This document shows positions 26,051-36,463 of a stretch of DNA of 64,000 nt, one piece after another. Source of the DNA: Paenibacillus cellulosilyticus (GTDB taxonomy: Bacteria > Bacillota > Bacilli > Paenibacillales > Paenibacillaceae); assembly GCF_003182255.1 (NCBI RefSeq), contig NZ_QGTQ01000001.1, positions 517,634 to 581,633 on the forward strand, read 5' to 3'. The notes below the pieces were generated by a model. That model worked only from the letters and a program-made list of their open reading frames with translations. It was not told the DNA's origin and did not search any database. Both the position numbers and the translations under genes were made by a program. Positions within the stretch are counted from its first letter, which is position 1. Every line of letters starts with the position of its first letter.

Positions 26051-27250
26051 ATGCGTACAGTTGAAAATCATCAATCAGTCGAGAAGTCGTTCTCGCCGGC
26101 CATTATTCTTATTCTCGCCGCCGCCTGCGGATTAATTGTGGCGAACCTGTATTATGCACAGCCGCTAATCGGACCTATCAGCGAGGACCTTGGGCTGTCT
26201 TCTGGGGCGGCCGGCTTGATCGTCACCCTTGCCCAAATCGGTTATGGCCTTGGGCTGTTGTTCCTTGTTCCGCTAGGGGATATCGTGGAAAATCGGAAGC
26301 TTGTCGTCATTCTGCTAGTCCTCGCAGCCATTGCACTTGCGCTCGGGGGCGGTATCCATAACGCCTCGCTGTTTCTGCTGGCTTCCATGCTGATCGGCAT
26401 GAGCTCAGTAGCTGCCCAAGTGCTGGTACCGTATGCGGCGCACCTGTCCCCGGAAGCGACGCGGGGTCGGAACGTCGGCAACGTCATGAGCGGATTGCTG
26501 CTTGGCATTATGCTCGCTCGACCGGTATCGAGTCTTGTAGCAGAGTACATGGGCTGGAGAGCGGTATATTATTTGTCTGCAGCTGCGATTCTGTTATTGG
26601 CACTGGTACTGCTCCGTGCGCTCCCGGTAAGAAAGCCATCGACCTCAACTCGGTATTCTGAACTGATGGGCTCCATGCTTCATTTGTTGAAATCGACGCC
26701 CATCTTACAGCGGAGAGCGCTGTACCATGCATGCGTATTCGGTACGTTCAGCTTGTTCTGGACGACGGTCCCGCTGTACCTAACCGGCCCAGCGTTCCAC
26801 TTCTCTCAGCAGGAAGTTGCTCTCTTCGCACTGGTCGGAGTATCCGGCGCACTGGCCGCACCTTTCGCTGGCCGACTGGCGGACCGGGGATGGATTCGTC
26901 CCGGGACCGGAATTGCACTGGTGCTCGTTCTCGCTTCGATGGCACTGCCCCTTATCGATCAGAGCGGCTCAACGTTCGCGTTAATCCTACTCCTTGTCGC
27001 TGCCATCGTGCTCGATATGGGCGTATCGGCGAACCTCGTGTTAAGCCAACGCACGATTTTCTCGCTCGGGGATGAGATACGCAGCCGACTTAACGGCTTG
27101 TTCATGGCGATCTTCTTCGCCGGCGGTGCCATTGGCTCAGCACTTGGCGGATGGGCGTATGCGGCAGGCGGCTGGAACGCAGCGCTGTGGATCGGCATTA
27201 TCCTGCCTACGCTTGCTCTGGTTTATTATTTAACGGAGAAACGATCGTAA
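26051..27250 (+). CDS. MFS transporter (DHA1-type) next to a TetR regulator
   Basis: Twelve hydrophobic segments; early motif [20 protein letters not shown] is shared with a widespread subgroup of bacterial drug or metabolite exporters, and [14 protein letters not shown] corresponds to the loop 2-3 motif A. Ribosome site AAAGGAG is well placed. Same strand as the TetR gene 100 bp upstream. Substrate unknown. Confidence 0.87.
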   Translation: MRTVENHQSVEKSFSPAIILILAAACGLIVANLYYAQPLIGPISEDLGLSSGAAGLIVTLAQIGYGLGLLFLVPLGDIVENRKLVVILLVLAAIALALGGGIHNASLFLLASMLIGMSSVAAQVLVPYAAHLSPEATRGRNVGNVMSGLLLGIMLARPVSSLVAEYMGWRAVYYLSAAAILLLALVLLRALPVRKPSTSTRYSELMGSMLHLLKSTPILQRRALYHACVFGTFSLFWTTVPLYLTGPAFHFSQQEVALFALVGVSGALAAPFAGRLADRGWIRPGTGIALVLVLASMALPLIDQSGSTFALILLLVAAIVLDMGVSANLVLSQRTIFSLGDEIRSRLNGLFMAIFFAGGAIGSALGGWAYAAGGWNAALWIGIILPTLALVYYLTEKRS

Positions 27251-27285
27251 CGACATTCATGATACAAACCGCCAGTCACATGAAG

Positions 27286-27318
27286 AGCCAGCTGCCGATC
27301 CTGCATCGGTTGCTGGCT
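27286..27318 (+). terminator. Terminator after the MFS gene
   Basis: AGCCAGC (27286-27292) pairs with GCTGGCT (27312-27318), with inner CCGAT/ATCGG; T-rich tail. Confidence 0.7.
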
Positions 27319-27427
27319 CTATTTGCTTCCTGCTCTGACATGGATCCGGCATTCAGGTCAGGGCCGTTATGATAGAATACGTTGAAGATCAATAGATTCA
27401 AAGCCTAATATAGCGAGGGGTTCGTAT

Positions 27428-28009
27428 ATGGCAGACATTATCAAGATTAGAGGCAGTGTATTTATCGGCGGAATCCTTTATTTACCGCCCACTCAAGACC
27501 CGTCCACAGGCACGATTTATGAATTTCAAGGGGACGCGCGGGAATTTACCCCTTACGCGGTAAACACGGGACGCTGCCGCGTCGAGCAAGAGGTCGTAAT
27601 TGACTTCGTGAAGCGGAGAGTGACGACTTTCGCTAATACAGGCGTCACCATTCTGCGATTAACGGCTTCTGATGGAAGCGTCGAATATAAGTATGGCAAA
27701 GCATCGATCGAGGGCATTCGAGTTGAGGATGAAATGTGGGCAGAGGATACAGTGGCCCTTACAATGCGAGCAAGCGCAAGCAACCCCCTGATTGCGGATT
27801 CTCCGACTGTTGACTACCTCCTACAGGTTGTTGCCCATCGGAACGGCAGCGTTCAAATGAAGGGCAGTCATGACGGCTTCCCTTGCTTCGAATTTTATAA
27901 GCAAGTCGATTTCGGCCACTTCGAATTGCTTCACGCTCATGATTATAGGAAAACGGGCGATACACCGGCCGCAATGGCTGGCGATATGGAATATCATTTT
28001 GAAGTGTAG
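27428..28009 (+). CDS. Conserved protein of unknown function (possibly DUF3238-like)
   Basis: A 193-residue soluble beta-rich protein without signal peptide or membrane segment. The C-terminal stretch MKGSHDGFPCFEFYK followed by a conserved His (ELLHAHDY) resembles the DUF3238 family, whose role is unknown. GCGAGGGG precedes the ATG at a good distance. It stands alone between terminators. Family link is tentative. Confidence 0.65.
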   Translation: MADIIKIRGSVFIGGILYLPPTQDPSTGTIYEFQGDAREFTPYAVNTGRCRVEQEVVIDFVKRRVTTFANTGVTILRLTASDGSVEYKYGKASIEGIRVEDEMWAEDTVALTMRASASNPLIADSPTVDYLLQVVAHRNGSVQMKGSHDGFPCFEFYKQVDFGHFELLHAHDYRKTGDTPAAMAGDMEYHFEV

Positions 28010-28067
28010 TCACTGAACCTTTCTCATTAAGAAGCATGAGTGAAGAGCTTCTTCCCCGCCAAATGAA

Positions 28068-28103
28068 ACAAGAGACCCACAGCAGCAGCTATGGGTCTCT
28101 TGT
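28068..28103. terminator. Terminator between the unknown gene and glpD
   Basis: ACAAGAGACCCA (28068-28079) pairs with TGGGTCTCTTGT (28092-28103); can serve both converging genes. Confidence 0.75.
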
Positions 28104-28133
28104 GTACGAATAAACTTGAGGAAGCCTGCCAGC

Positions 28134-29795
28134 TTAATGCTCGCTTGCCTTCGAAGCTGCAGCCATTTCAAGCTCCACTTCTTGCGTGTACTCGCGCTTC
28201 TGGTCATCGGAATAGGCCAGCCAGTCCGCCATGAAATCGATGACGGCTTCCTTCCAGCGTCTTGCCCAATCCATGTCGAACAGAATAGCGCCCGTTCTCC
28301 GCATAAGGAAGTCTACAGGCTTGACGACCATCTCCTCCTCGATCGCGTAGAGCAGCTCAGCCCGCAGCTCATTCGGAAGATGTGGCGCTTGGAGGCTGCC
28401 CTTACCGTTCCGAATCAGTTCATGAATGACTGTCACATTCGAGCCATAACGGCGGACAAGTTTCTCGGACGATTCCTTCGACAAGCCGAGCTTCATACCG
28501 GCATCTGTCATCTTGTTGACGTACAAGGGGAACTGGCGGGACCCGCCTACGTCGCCTCCTGATATCGGCAGCGTCTTCGTGCTGCACGGCTTGAACGTCC
28601 CACGGCCCGCTTCCCCTAGTTTGGTCGCCAGAAGATCGGTTACCGTCTCAGCCATTTTGCGATAGCCCGTCAGCTTACCGCCCGCAATTGTGATCAGCCC
28701 CGAAGGAGATACAAAAATCTCGTCTCTTCGAGACACTTCCGAGGGCGATTTGCCCTCTTCGTAGATCAGTGGACGCAGCCCCGCCCAGCTGGACTCGACG
28801 TCATCTGCAGTCAGCTTCAGCTCTGGGAACATGCCGTTGGCAGCAGCGAGTATATAATCTCGATCCTCTTCGCTCATGCGAGGATGTACCGTGTCGCCTT
28901 TATAATCCGTATCTGTCGTGCCGACGTACGTTTTGCCGTCACGAGGAATAGCGAACACCATACGTCCGTCCGGCGTATCGAAATAAATAGCCTGTCGAAG
29001 CGGGAAGCAGCCTCCGTCGAACACAAGATGGACGCCCTTCGTTAGACGCAATGTCTTCCCTTGCTTGGAGCGGTCCAGCTCGCGAAGCGTATCTACCCAA
29101 GGACCCGTTGCATTGACGATCTGGCGCGCCTTGATTCGGTACGTCCCTCCTCCAATAACATCACGAACGACAACCCCAACAAGCTTGCCTTCCTCATACA
29201 GAAGCTCTTCTGCTTTCACATAGTTCGCAACTTGTGCCCCTGCTTCGACGGCCTTCTTCATGACTTCAATCGTCAAACGAGCGTCATCCGTCCGGTACTC
29301 CACATAGTAGCCGCCGCCCTTCAGGCCGTCACGCCGAAGCAGTGGTTCCTTTGCCAACGTTTCTTCCTTGCTTAGCATTTTGCGCCGTTCTTCGCGCTTA
29401 ACCCCAGCCAGAAAGTCATATACGCGCAGCCCGATCGACGTAGAGAACGCGCCGAACGTTCCTCCTTGATAAAACGGCAGCAGCATCCATTCCGGTGTCG
29501 TTACGTGCGGGCCATTCTCGTATACGACCGCGCGCTCTTTGCCAACCTCGGCGACCATCTTCACCTCGAATTGTTTCAAATACCGCAGTCCCCCGTGGAC
29601 AAGCTTCGTCGAACGACTTGATGTTCCAGCCGCGAAATCCTGCATCTCTATCAGTACTGTCGACATTCCCCGCTTCCGGGTATCCAGCGCTATGCCTGCG
29701 CCTGTAATTCCGCCGCCAACGATAAGGACGTCGAACACTTCATTCTCCAAATTGGACAGCCGGCTACGACGATCTGATACGATGTTGTTATTCAT
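28134..29795 (-). CDS. glpD: Aerobic glycerol-3-phosphate dehydrogenase
   Basis: FAD-dependent membrane-associated enzyme oxidising glycerol-3-phosphate to dihydroxyacetone phosphate and feeding electrons to quinone. The FAD motif DVLIVGGGITGAGIALDTRK is at residue 22, followed by AAGTSSRSTKLVHGGLRYL; 553 residues, the usual length. A GlpP-type leader terminator lies between glpK and this gene, so it is probably expressed only when GlpP is bound to glycerol-3-phosphate. Confidence 0.96.
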   Translation of the reverse strand: MNNNIVSDRRSRLSNLENEVFDVLIVGGGITGAGIALDTRKRGMSTVLIEMQDFAAGTSSRSTKLVHGGLRYLKQFEVKMVAEVGKERAVVYENGPHVTTPEWMLLPFYQGGTFGAFSTSIGLRVYDFLAGVKREERRKMLSKEETLAKEPLLRRDGLKGGGYYVEYRTDDARLTIEVMKKAVEAGAQVANYVKAEELLYEEGKLVGVVVRDVIGGGTYRIKARQIVNATGPWVDTLRELDRSKQGKTLRLTKGVHLVFDGGCFPLRQAIYFDTPDGRMVFAIPRDGKTYVGTTDTDYKGDTVHPRMSEEDRDYILAAANGMFPELKLTADDVESSWAGLRPLIYEEGKSPSEVSRRDEIFVSPSGLITIAGGKLTGYRKMAETVTDLLATKLGEAGRGTFKPCSTKTLPISGGDVGGSRQFPLYVNKMTDAGMKLGLSKESSEKLVRRYGSNVTVIHELIRNGKGSLQAPHLPNELRAELLYAIEEEMVVKPVDFLMRRTGAILFDMDWARRWKEAVIDFMADWLAYSDDQKREYTQEVELEMAAASKASEH

Positions 29796-29834
29796 CTGTT
29801 ATCCCTCATTTTCTTGTTAATATCCTATGCGTAT

Positions 29835-29897
29835 ATGAAAAAAGAGAACCACACTCAACCCGCCGCGCAATGCGCGGCGGGAACCTTCGTGGCTCTC
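29835..29897 (-). promoter_or_regulatory. glpD leader with GlpP-dependent terminator
   Basis: On the minus strand GAGAGCCAC (forward 29889-29897) pairs with GTGGTTCTC (29844-29852) around an inner 10-bp CCCGCCGCGC/GCGCGGCGGG stem, followed by T6. It lies in the 5' leader of glpD, as the GlpP antitermination target does in B. subtilis. Confidence 0.75.
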
Positions 29898-29979
29898 CCG
29901 ATCTCCTACCGATTATTAACTTGTGAATGTGATGATTGCATTACGATTAAACGAATTGATACAAATGGCTTCCCGCCGA

Positions 29980-31476
<1,497 letters not shown>

Positions 31477-32055
31477 TTAGCGTTCCCCTTTCCGCCCCGC
31501 GGGCTCAAAATGCTTCCACAGCTCATTCTTCGATGTCGTTACTGCCGACGCTCCAGCTTGAAGCGCCTGCTCGACGTCCTGCACCGTACGAATCAAGCCG
31601 CCTGCGAAAATCGGAATACCCGTCCGTTCCGCCACCTCTGTGATAATATGCGGAATGACACCGGGAAGGACCTCGATGAAGTCTGGCTTCGTCCTCTCAA
31701 ACATCGAGTAGCTCTTCTCTAAAGCATTCGTATCGAGCAGAAACAGCCTTTGAATCGCCAGCAGCCCGTTCTGCTTTGTCTTCGCGATAACGCCTGCCCG
31801 AGTGGACACGATGCCAGCCGGTTTAACAACCTGGCACAAGTACTCTGCCGCGTATTCATCATTTTTCAGACCTTCAATTAAATCAGCGTGCAGGATCGGC
31901 TTCTTCCCGTGTGACTTCGCCAGATCGACGACCGGCCGGATTTGGCTGATGTGGGTGTCCAAGATGACGATATACTCATATGACAGCTTAATAAGCTTCT
32001 CCAGATCCTTCACTTTGCGAGCAGCGGGCAATATGCTCTGGTTATGAAAGCTCAA
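31477..32055 (-). CDS. glpP: GlpP glycerol-3-phosphate-responsive antiterminator
   Basis: A 192-residue TIM-barrel-like RNA-binding protein; PILHADLIEGLKNDEYAAEY, GIVSTRAGVIAKTKQNGLLA and PGVIPHIITEVAERTGIPIF are family-typical. It binds leader mRNA when loaded with glycerol-3-phosphate and prevents termination. The start is a TTG at 32055 with GGGGAGG 5 nt upstream; no ATG is available. First gene of glpP-glpK-glpD, itself preceded by a leader terminator, implying autoregulation. glpF, which sits between glpP and glpK in B. subtilis, is absent. Confidence 0.93.
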   Translation of the reverse strand: MSFHNQSILPAARKVKDLEKLIKLSYEYIVILDTHISQIRPVVDLAKSHGKKPILHADLIEGLKNDEYAAEYLCQVVKPAGIVSTRAGVIAKTKQNGLLAIQRLFLLDTNALEKSYSMFERTKPDFIEVLPGVIPHIITEVAERTGIPIFAGGLIRTVQDVEQALQAGASAVTTSKNELWKHFEPAGRKGER

Positions 32056-32094
32056 GTGGTCCTCCCCTTCCGCTCTTTCGATTGGCTCGCTTAT

Positions 32095-32154
32095 ATGACA
32101 AAAAAGGAGAACGACGAACTTGACCCACCAGGGCCTAATTCGCGTGTTCTCCTT
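32095..32154 (-). promoter_or_regulatory. glpP-glpK leader terminator (GlpP target)
   Basis: On the minus strand AAGGAGAAC (forward 32146-32154) pairs with GTTCTCCTT (32104-32112), with inner pairing around CCCTGGTGGG, then a T6 run. Located between the promoter and glpP. Confidence 0.75.
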
Positions 32155-32183
32155 GTCTCCGCCACATCTATTAACTTGCGTTC

Positions 32184-32212
32184 ATTATAAACGATACGGA
32201 AAGGAGTGTCTA
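32184..32212 (-). promoter_or_regulatory. Promoter of the glp operon
   Basis: Minus strand TAGACA (32207-32212), 17 bp, TATAAT (32184-32189). The remaining sequence up to 32358 shows nothing recognisable. Confidence 0.75.
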
Positions 32213-32358
32213 TACGGGACCTTATATTGGCACGGTAAGGTTGTTCCGTAATCATGGTACTGCGGGAAAGGTTATGCTTTCATTTTGCCCATGTCGAGCT
32301 GTAATGCATACAGAAGCGGCCATTTACTTTCAAGCGCCTGCATGAGCCGTTCCCATCC

Positions 32359-33135
32359 TTAATTACCTTGTTTGGACGCTAACCGCCTAATCTCCGCACT
32401 CATTCTACGGTTAACGGGATACACATCCTCCAGGTAACGAAGAATATGCAGCGCCGACTCCGGGGTCCGCTCGTAGCCAAGAATCATGTCCCCTACCCGT
32501 TCTGCAAAAGAAGGAAATCTCTTCTCCAGCCTCCGCTCCTCTCCAAACACGTCCGGAAAGTACGCCTCCTCCTTCTCCAACAAATGCAGAACGGACAAGA
32601 TGCTGTCCACGGCATAGCTTTGAACGAAACGCGCTGCGGACAGCTTCTCTCCCCGGGCATATCGGCATAGCCCCACATACAAGTTGGTCAAAGCTTCATT
32701 CAACGGGAAATCCAGTCCTTCTCTTCGCCGCGTCTCCGTTCTCCCTCCGCTCTTGGCGATGTCCGGCTTCGCATAACTTGGATCCATCCAAACAATCCTC
32801 GCCCCCGTGTAAGCGATATGCTCCAGCTCTTCCTCCTCGAACACGGCATACTCGCCATATATCCCGTCCTCGAACATGATTTTGTATCCGTCCACCGTAT
32901 TTCGGAAGGAATACGCCAATGGACATACATCCTCCAACCAATCCAACCGCTCGATATACCTTTGTTTGTACCCCTGCTTCACGATTACAAAAAAGTCCAA
33001 ATCCGAATACTCATCGATTCGATCTGTCTCCACCCCGACCGACCCGACTCCCAACAGAAATAGCGTCTCGCCTCTCCGCTCCAGTGAGCCTCCGATTTCA
33101 TTGAGCCTTCCAAGCAGCCGCTCCTTCGTCGCCAT
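32359..33135 (-). CDS. Nucleotidyltransferase-domain protein
   Basis: The Pol beta-type active site is visible at residues 30-55: GVGSVG followed by DEYSDLDFFVI (G-S then D-x-D). The 258-residue size resembles aminoglycoside- or lincosamide-type nucleotidyltransferases, but no substrate-defining motif was recognised, so resistance should not be assumed. The start at 33135 has GGAGGAG 7 nt upstream; 15 upstream codons in frame lack a ribosome site. Confidence 0.72.
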   Translation of the reverse strand: MATKERLLGRLNEIGGSLERRGETLFLLGVGSVGVETDRIDEYSDLDFFVIVKQGYKQRYIERLDWLEDVCPLAYSFRNTVDGYKIMFEDGIYGEYAVFEEEELEHIAYTGARIVWMDPSYAKPDIAKSGGRTETRRREGLDFPLNEALTNLYVGLCRYARGEKLSAARFVQSYAVDSILSVLHLLEKEEAYFPDVFGEERRLEKRFPSFAERVGDMILGYERTPESALHILRYLEDVYPVNRRMSAEIRRLASKQGN

Positions 33136-33160
33136 CCCCAATCTCCTCCATCCGGCTAAC

Positions 33161-33200
33161 AAAAAAAGGTCCAACCTCAACTACTAGCGAGGTTGAACCT
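33161..33200 (-). terminator. Terminator of the CotH-like gene
   Basis: AGGTCCAACCTC (33167-33178) pairs with GAGGTTGAACCT (33189-33200); on the minus strand it ends in T7. Confidence 0.8.
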
Positions 33201-33254
33201 TTCGGTTGCATAGCCTTTAAATTACTTTTACATTATTTGATAATTATTGCTATG

Positions 33255-35066
33255 TCAAGACTTCTCCTGGGTGGCGTTGCCATCCGGACGCTGCCCGCCG
33301 CCATTACGCATTTGAGAGAACATTGTAATTTGCTCCTCAGTCAGACCGAGCTCAAGAAGCTTGGATTTGATTTCGTCCGTGATCTCTCCTCCGGCATCTT
33401 GGATAAGCTGCATAGCCTGCTGCATGATATCACTATCAATGCCGCCCATGTCAGGGAAACCACCTTTGCCGCCTTCGCCTCCCATGCCGCCGCCGCCCTG
33501 AGAGCCGAGCGCTTGCATGTCTACAGACGATGCGTCAATGAGTGCGCTTGAGTCCGCTTCCTGCCCTTCTGTCGTCGATGGAATCGTCCCGTCGAGCTGG
33601 CCTTGAATGCTCTCTGCACGAAGTGCTCCCAGTTCCTTTAGCTCAGCGACTCCCGCTTCAAACTCATCGTAGGTGTAGAACGCCGATGGATCGTTTTTGA
33701 CATATTCCGAGATCATCGTGCTTAGCTTATCAACCGTCTGCTCGAATTTGCCGTCTGCAAAATAACCGTCGACGATCTGCTGCAGATACTCATGATACTG
33801 TTCGAGATAATCGGGATTCTCAAGCAGCTTGTCGAGCAGCGGACGGTCTTCCATGCTCACGCCTGAAACAGGCGTGTCAATTGGGAAGTTCACGACATCT
33901 GACGCGCTGCCCGACTGGAAGCCGCCGAACGCAAGATTGTAATCCCAAGGAAGGATGCTGATCTGCCCGTCGTTCTCATACAGGTAGTAGTTGTGCGCCA
34001 TATTAGACACATAGCTATCTAGATTAACGACCACCGTATGAGCTGCGAAATACTTAAGTACTGCTTCGACATCAACAGTGGACGCAAGATTCGTGCCTTC
34101 GCTCAAGTTCTTCAAAGCTGCAATAAGGCGCTGCTGATCGGTTTCATCTGTTTTGGTCTCCGCATTGTCGAAGATAGCCGAATAGCTGCTGATCTCATCG
34201 TCGGTATATTGAAGGGAGGTGCCGTTATCGGCCTTGCCACCCATCATCCCGCCGCCTCCGTTCTGACGGTCAGGCATCTGCTCAGTCGTTTTCTCCGCTG
34301 ATTCCGTCTGATTTGAATCAGAATTGGTCGAAGTCACCTCTTCGGATGCACTGTCATTCGCATCAGGAGCTGTACCGTCTTGTCCTCCCTTGGCGCCGTC
34401 AGGCATGCCACCTCCGCCCATATCTGATTCAGGCTTATACAGCTCCCCTTCATCGTTATGCGTACGTTCCATATAGCTATCATCAAGATCCTCGACTGCC
34501 AGATAGAAGCCCCATGTCTCGCCGTTGACCGAAATGTCCGCATACGAGTACAGCGGCGAATCTACCCCAATGTAGGACATAATGTCATAGGACAGGTATT
34601 CTTTCATGCTTGTTGCATCGGAGAAATTGTTGTTAAGCACGATCGTGTCTAGGCCCTCCCAAGTCTGCCCATCCACATACTCATCAAACTTAATCTTGAA
34701 GCTGTATCGATCCGTCGTGTCATCACGCACAATGGAACTGAGACTGGAGTTGCCCTTCGGGCGAATGCCGACATTGGTAATCGTCGTACCATTAATCGTA
34801 ATGTCTGCCGAAATATATTCTTCTGCTGACGCGTTGTCCAGCATTTCCTGCCATTTGGTTTGATCGACCGAAATCTGGAATGTCATGACTTCGTTTTTGT
34901 CCATCTCTTCCGTATAGGCAAGCGTCGTAACCTGGCTTCCTCCGCTCTGCGCAGTATCCTCAGACTGGGTGGCAGACGTTGCAGCCGTCCCACAACCCGT
35001 CAGTGCGGAAGTTGCTGCTATAGTTAACGTTAATAATATGGCGAGTTTAGATTTTCTAAACATCAT
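33255..35066 (-). CDS. CotH-kinase-family lipoprotein
   Basis: A signal peptide with lipobox ALTGC indicates an exported lipid-anchored protein. The CotH kinase domain spans about residues 60-500; the catalytic segment reads GQISILPWDYNLAFGGFQSG near residue 375. In B. subtilis CotH is an atypical protein kinase of spore coat proteins; secreted homologs such as this are common in Bacillota and of unclear role. A Gly/Met/Asn-rich low-complexity insert (about 200-260) and a Gly-rich C-terminus (GGGMGGEGGKGGFPDMGG) are unusual. Start at 35066 is preferred: GAGGTG 6 nt upstream. Confidence 0.85.
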   Translation of the reverse strand: MMFRKSKLAILLTLTIAATSALTGCGTAATSATQSEDTAQSGGSQVTTLAYTEEMDKNEVMTFQISVDQTKWQEMLDNASAEEYISADITINGTTITNVGIRPKGNSSLSSIVRDDTTDRYSFKIKFDEYVDGQTWEGLDTIVLNNNFSDATSMKEYLSYDIMSYIGVDSPLYSYADISVNGETWGFYLAVEDLDDSYMERTHNDEGELYKPESDMGGGGMPDGAKGGQDGTAPDANDSASEEVTSTNSDSNQTESAEKTTEQMPDRQNGGGGMMGGKADNGTSLQYTDDEISSYSAIFDNAETKTDETDQQRLIAALKNLSEGTNLASTVDVEAVLKYFAAHTVVVNLDSYVSNMAHNYYLYENDGQISILPWDYNLAFGGFQSGSASDVVNFPIDTPVSGVSMEDRPLLDKLLENPDYLEQYHEYLQQIVDGYFADGKFEQTVDKLSTMISEYVKNDPSAFYTYDEFEAGVAELKELGALRAESIQGQLDGTIPSTTEGQEADSSALIDASSVDMQALGSQGGGGMGGEGGKGGFPDMGGIDSDIMQQAMQLIQDAGGEITDEIKSKLLELGLTEEQITMFSQMRNGGGQRPDGNATQEKS

Positions 35067-35175
35067 TCTCATCACCTCTACGTCTATCTTGGGTTGTGGA
35101 CCTTTAATGGAACTTAAATAGATCCGTGGAAAGTAAGCCCAGGCGATTTTGAGACTGAACATTGTTTCTGGCATA

Positions 35176-35243
35176 AAAAAGAGGCTCAATCCGTAGATTG
35201 CACCTCTTCATGAAAAAGGCATCTGCGTTCTGCCGCAGATGCC
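35176..35243 (-). terminator. Two tandem terminators of the RND operon
   Basis: GGCATCTGCG/CGCAGATGCC (35219-35243) with T5 on the minus strand, then AAGAGG-CAATC/GATTG-CCTCTT (35181-35208) with T6. Confidence 0.8.
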
Positions 35244-35250
35244 CCTCTAA

Positions 35251-36447
35251 TTATGAAACGACTGTCACTGTGTCTCCATCCTTCAGCAAATGCTGTCCAG
35301 ACGTGATCAACGACTCGTCGGTCTTTAATCCTTCCAGGATCTCTTGATAAGCTCCATTGAGCCGACCAAGCTTCACCTGACGCTTCTCTGCCACGCTACC
35401 GTTCGATACGAATACAAACGTATCGCTGCCATCGCGGACGATACTGAGCGTAGGAACAGCGACGACATTCTCTTCTTCCACGGTCGTCAACTGAACCTGA
35501 ACCCGAGTACCTGGTGTAAAGAAGCCATCCGAATTGTCAACCGAAAGCTCTAGATCGTACAACCGGTTTGTCGTGTTCGGCTGGTCCGCTAGATAAAGGA
35601 TGGACGCTTGACGGGTAGCGGAAGCATCGCTCGCGTAATAAACGGTAAGCTCCTTCTTGTTGCGAGCCAATCCCGCATATTCTTCACTCAGCTTCGCCTT
35701 AATCGTCACTTGACCGTTGTTCTGAACGACACCTACCTGGCTGCCTTGCGTCACTGCACTTCCTTTAGTCAGATCGACGCCCGTCAGCACACCGTCCGTC
35801 GGAGCCGTTATCGAGTAGCCCTCCAGCGTGCTTTTGGCTTGCTCCAATTGCAATAGCGCTGATTCGTATTGGGCTTGGGATCCGGCGACCGAAGTGCCCG
35901 AATCCAGATCGGCCAATTGCTGCTTGTACGATTCCAGGTTTGCTTTAAGGGTATCCTGCGTATCGCTGTCATCGCGAATGGCATCTTTAAGCTGCGTCTC
36001 AAGGCTGCCGATCGTCGCTTTCAACTGCTGACGGCTTGACGCGACGCTGGACTTGGCAGAGCTCAGTGATTTCTCAGCGCTCCGAACCGAAGCTTCGGCC
36101 GAGCTGACCGACTTAGCCGCTATCTCCGAATCCATAACCGCGATTACGTCACCTTTCTTGACGGACGCGCCATTCGCCTTAAGAACGCCGGTAATTGTAC
36201 CTGACGCCTGCGCCTGAACGCTGATCTCGATTGACGAACTCACGTCGGCAATCTGCTCACGAGGTGCTCCCATGCTATGCTTGGCGACTTTCTCAACTTT
36301 GACTTCCCCTGTGCCCAGCGTGGCAGTCGGCTCCGCTCCCGGAGGCGTAGGCATGCTGCACCCTGCGAGCATGACGGCCCCAAGCAGCAGCAGCGTGCTT
36401 GTTCGAATCCAACCAACCGTTTTCTTTTTCCCTGTCGAATAAACCAT
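35251..36447 (-). CDS. RND efflux adaptor (HlyD/MFP family) lipoprotein
   Basis: Lipobox MLAGC after a hydrophobic leader. The lipoyl-like half motifs (SGTITGVLKANGASVKKGDVI and TAPTDGVLTGVDLTKGSAVT) flank a long coiled coil (about 110-190), followed by beta-barrel and membrane-proximal domains. It links the pump to the outside of the cell membrane. Last gene of the RR-HK-RND-adaptor operon. AGGGGAG lies 9 nt before the ATG. Confidence 0.9.
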   Translation of the reverse strand: MVYSTGKKKTVGWIRTSTLLLLGAVMLAGCSMPTPPGAEPTATLGTGEVKVEKVAKHSMGAPREQIADVSSSIEISVQAQASGTITGVLKANGASVKKGDVIAVMDSEIAAKSVSSAEASVRSAEKSLSSAKSSVASSRQQLKATIGSLETQLKDAIRDDSDTQDTLKANLESYKQQLADLDSGTSVAGSQAQYESALLQLEQAKSTLEGYSITAPTDGVLTGVDLTKGSAVTQGSQVGVVQNNGQVTIKAKLSEEYAGLARNKKELTVYYASDASATRQASILYLADQPNTTNRLYDLELSVDNSDGFFTPGTRVQVQLTTVEEENVVAVPTLSIVRDGSDTFVFVSNGSVAEKRQVKLGRLNGAYQEILEGLKTDESLITSGQHLLKDGDTVTVVS

Positions 36448-36463
36448 TTAACCGATCTCCCCT

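Noticed and set aside
32359-33135. Nucleotidyltransferase gene as an aminoglycoside-resistance gene
   Set aside because: Only the generic GS...DxD active site is visible; nothing in the sequence supports a resistance substrate.
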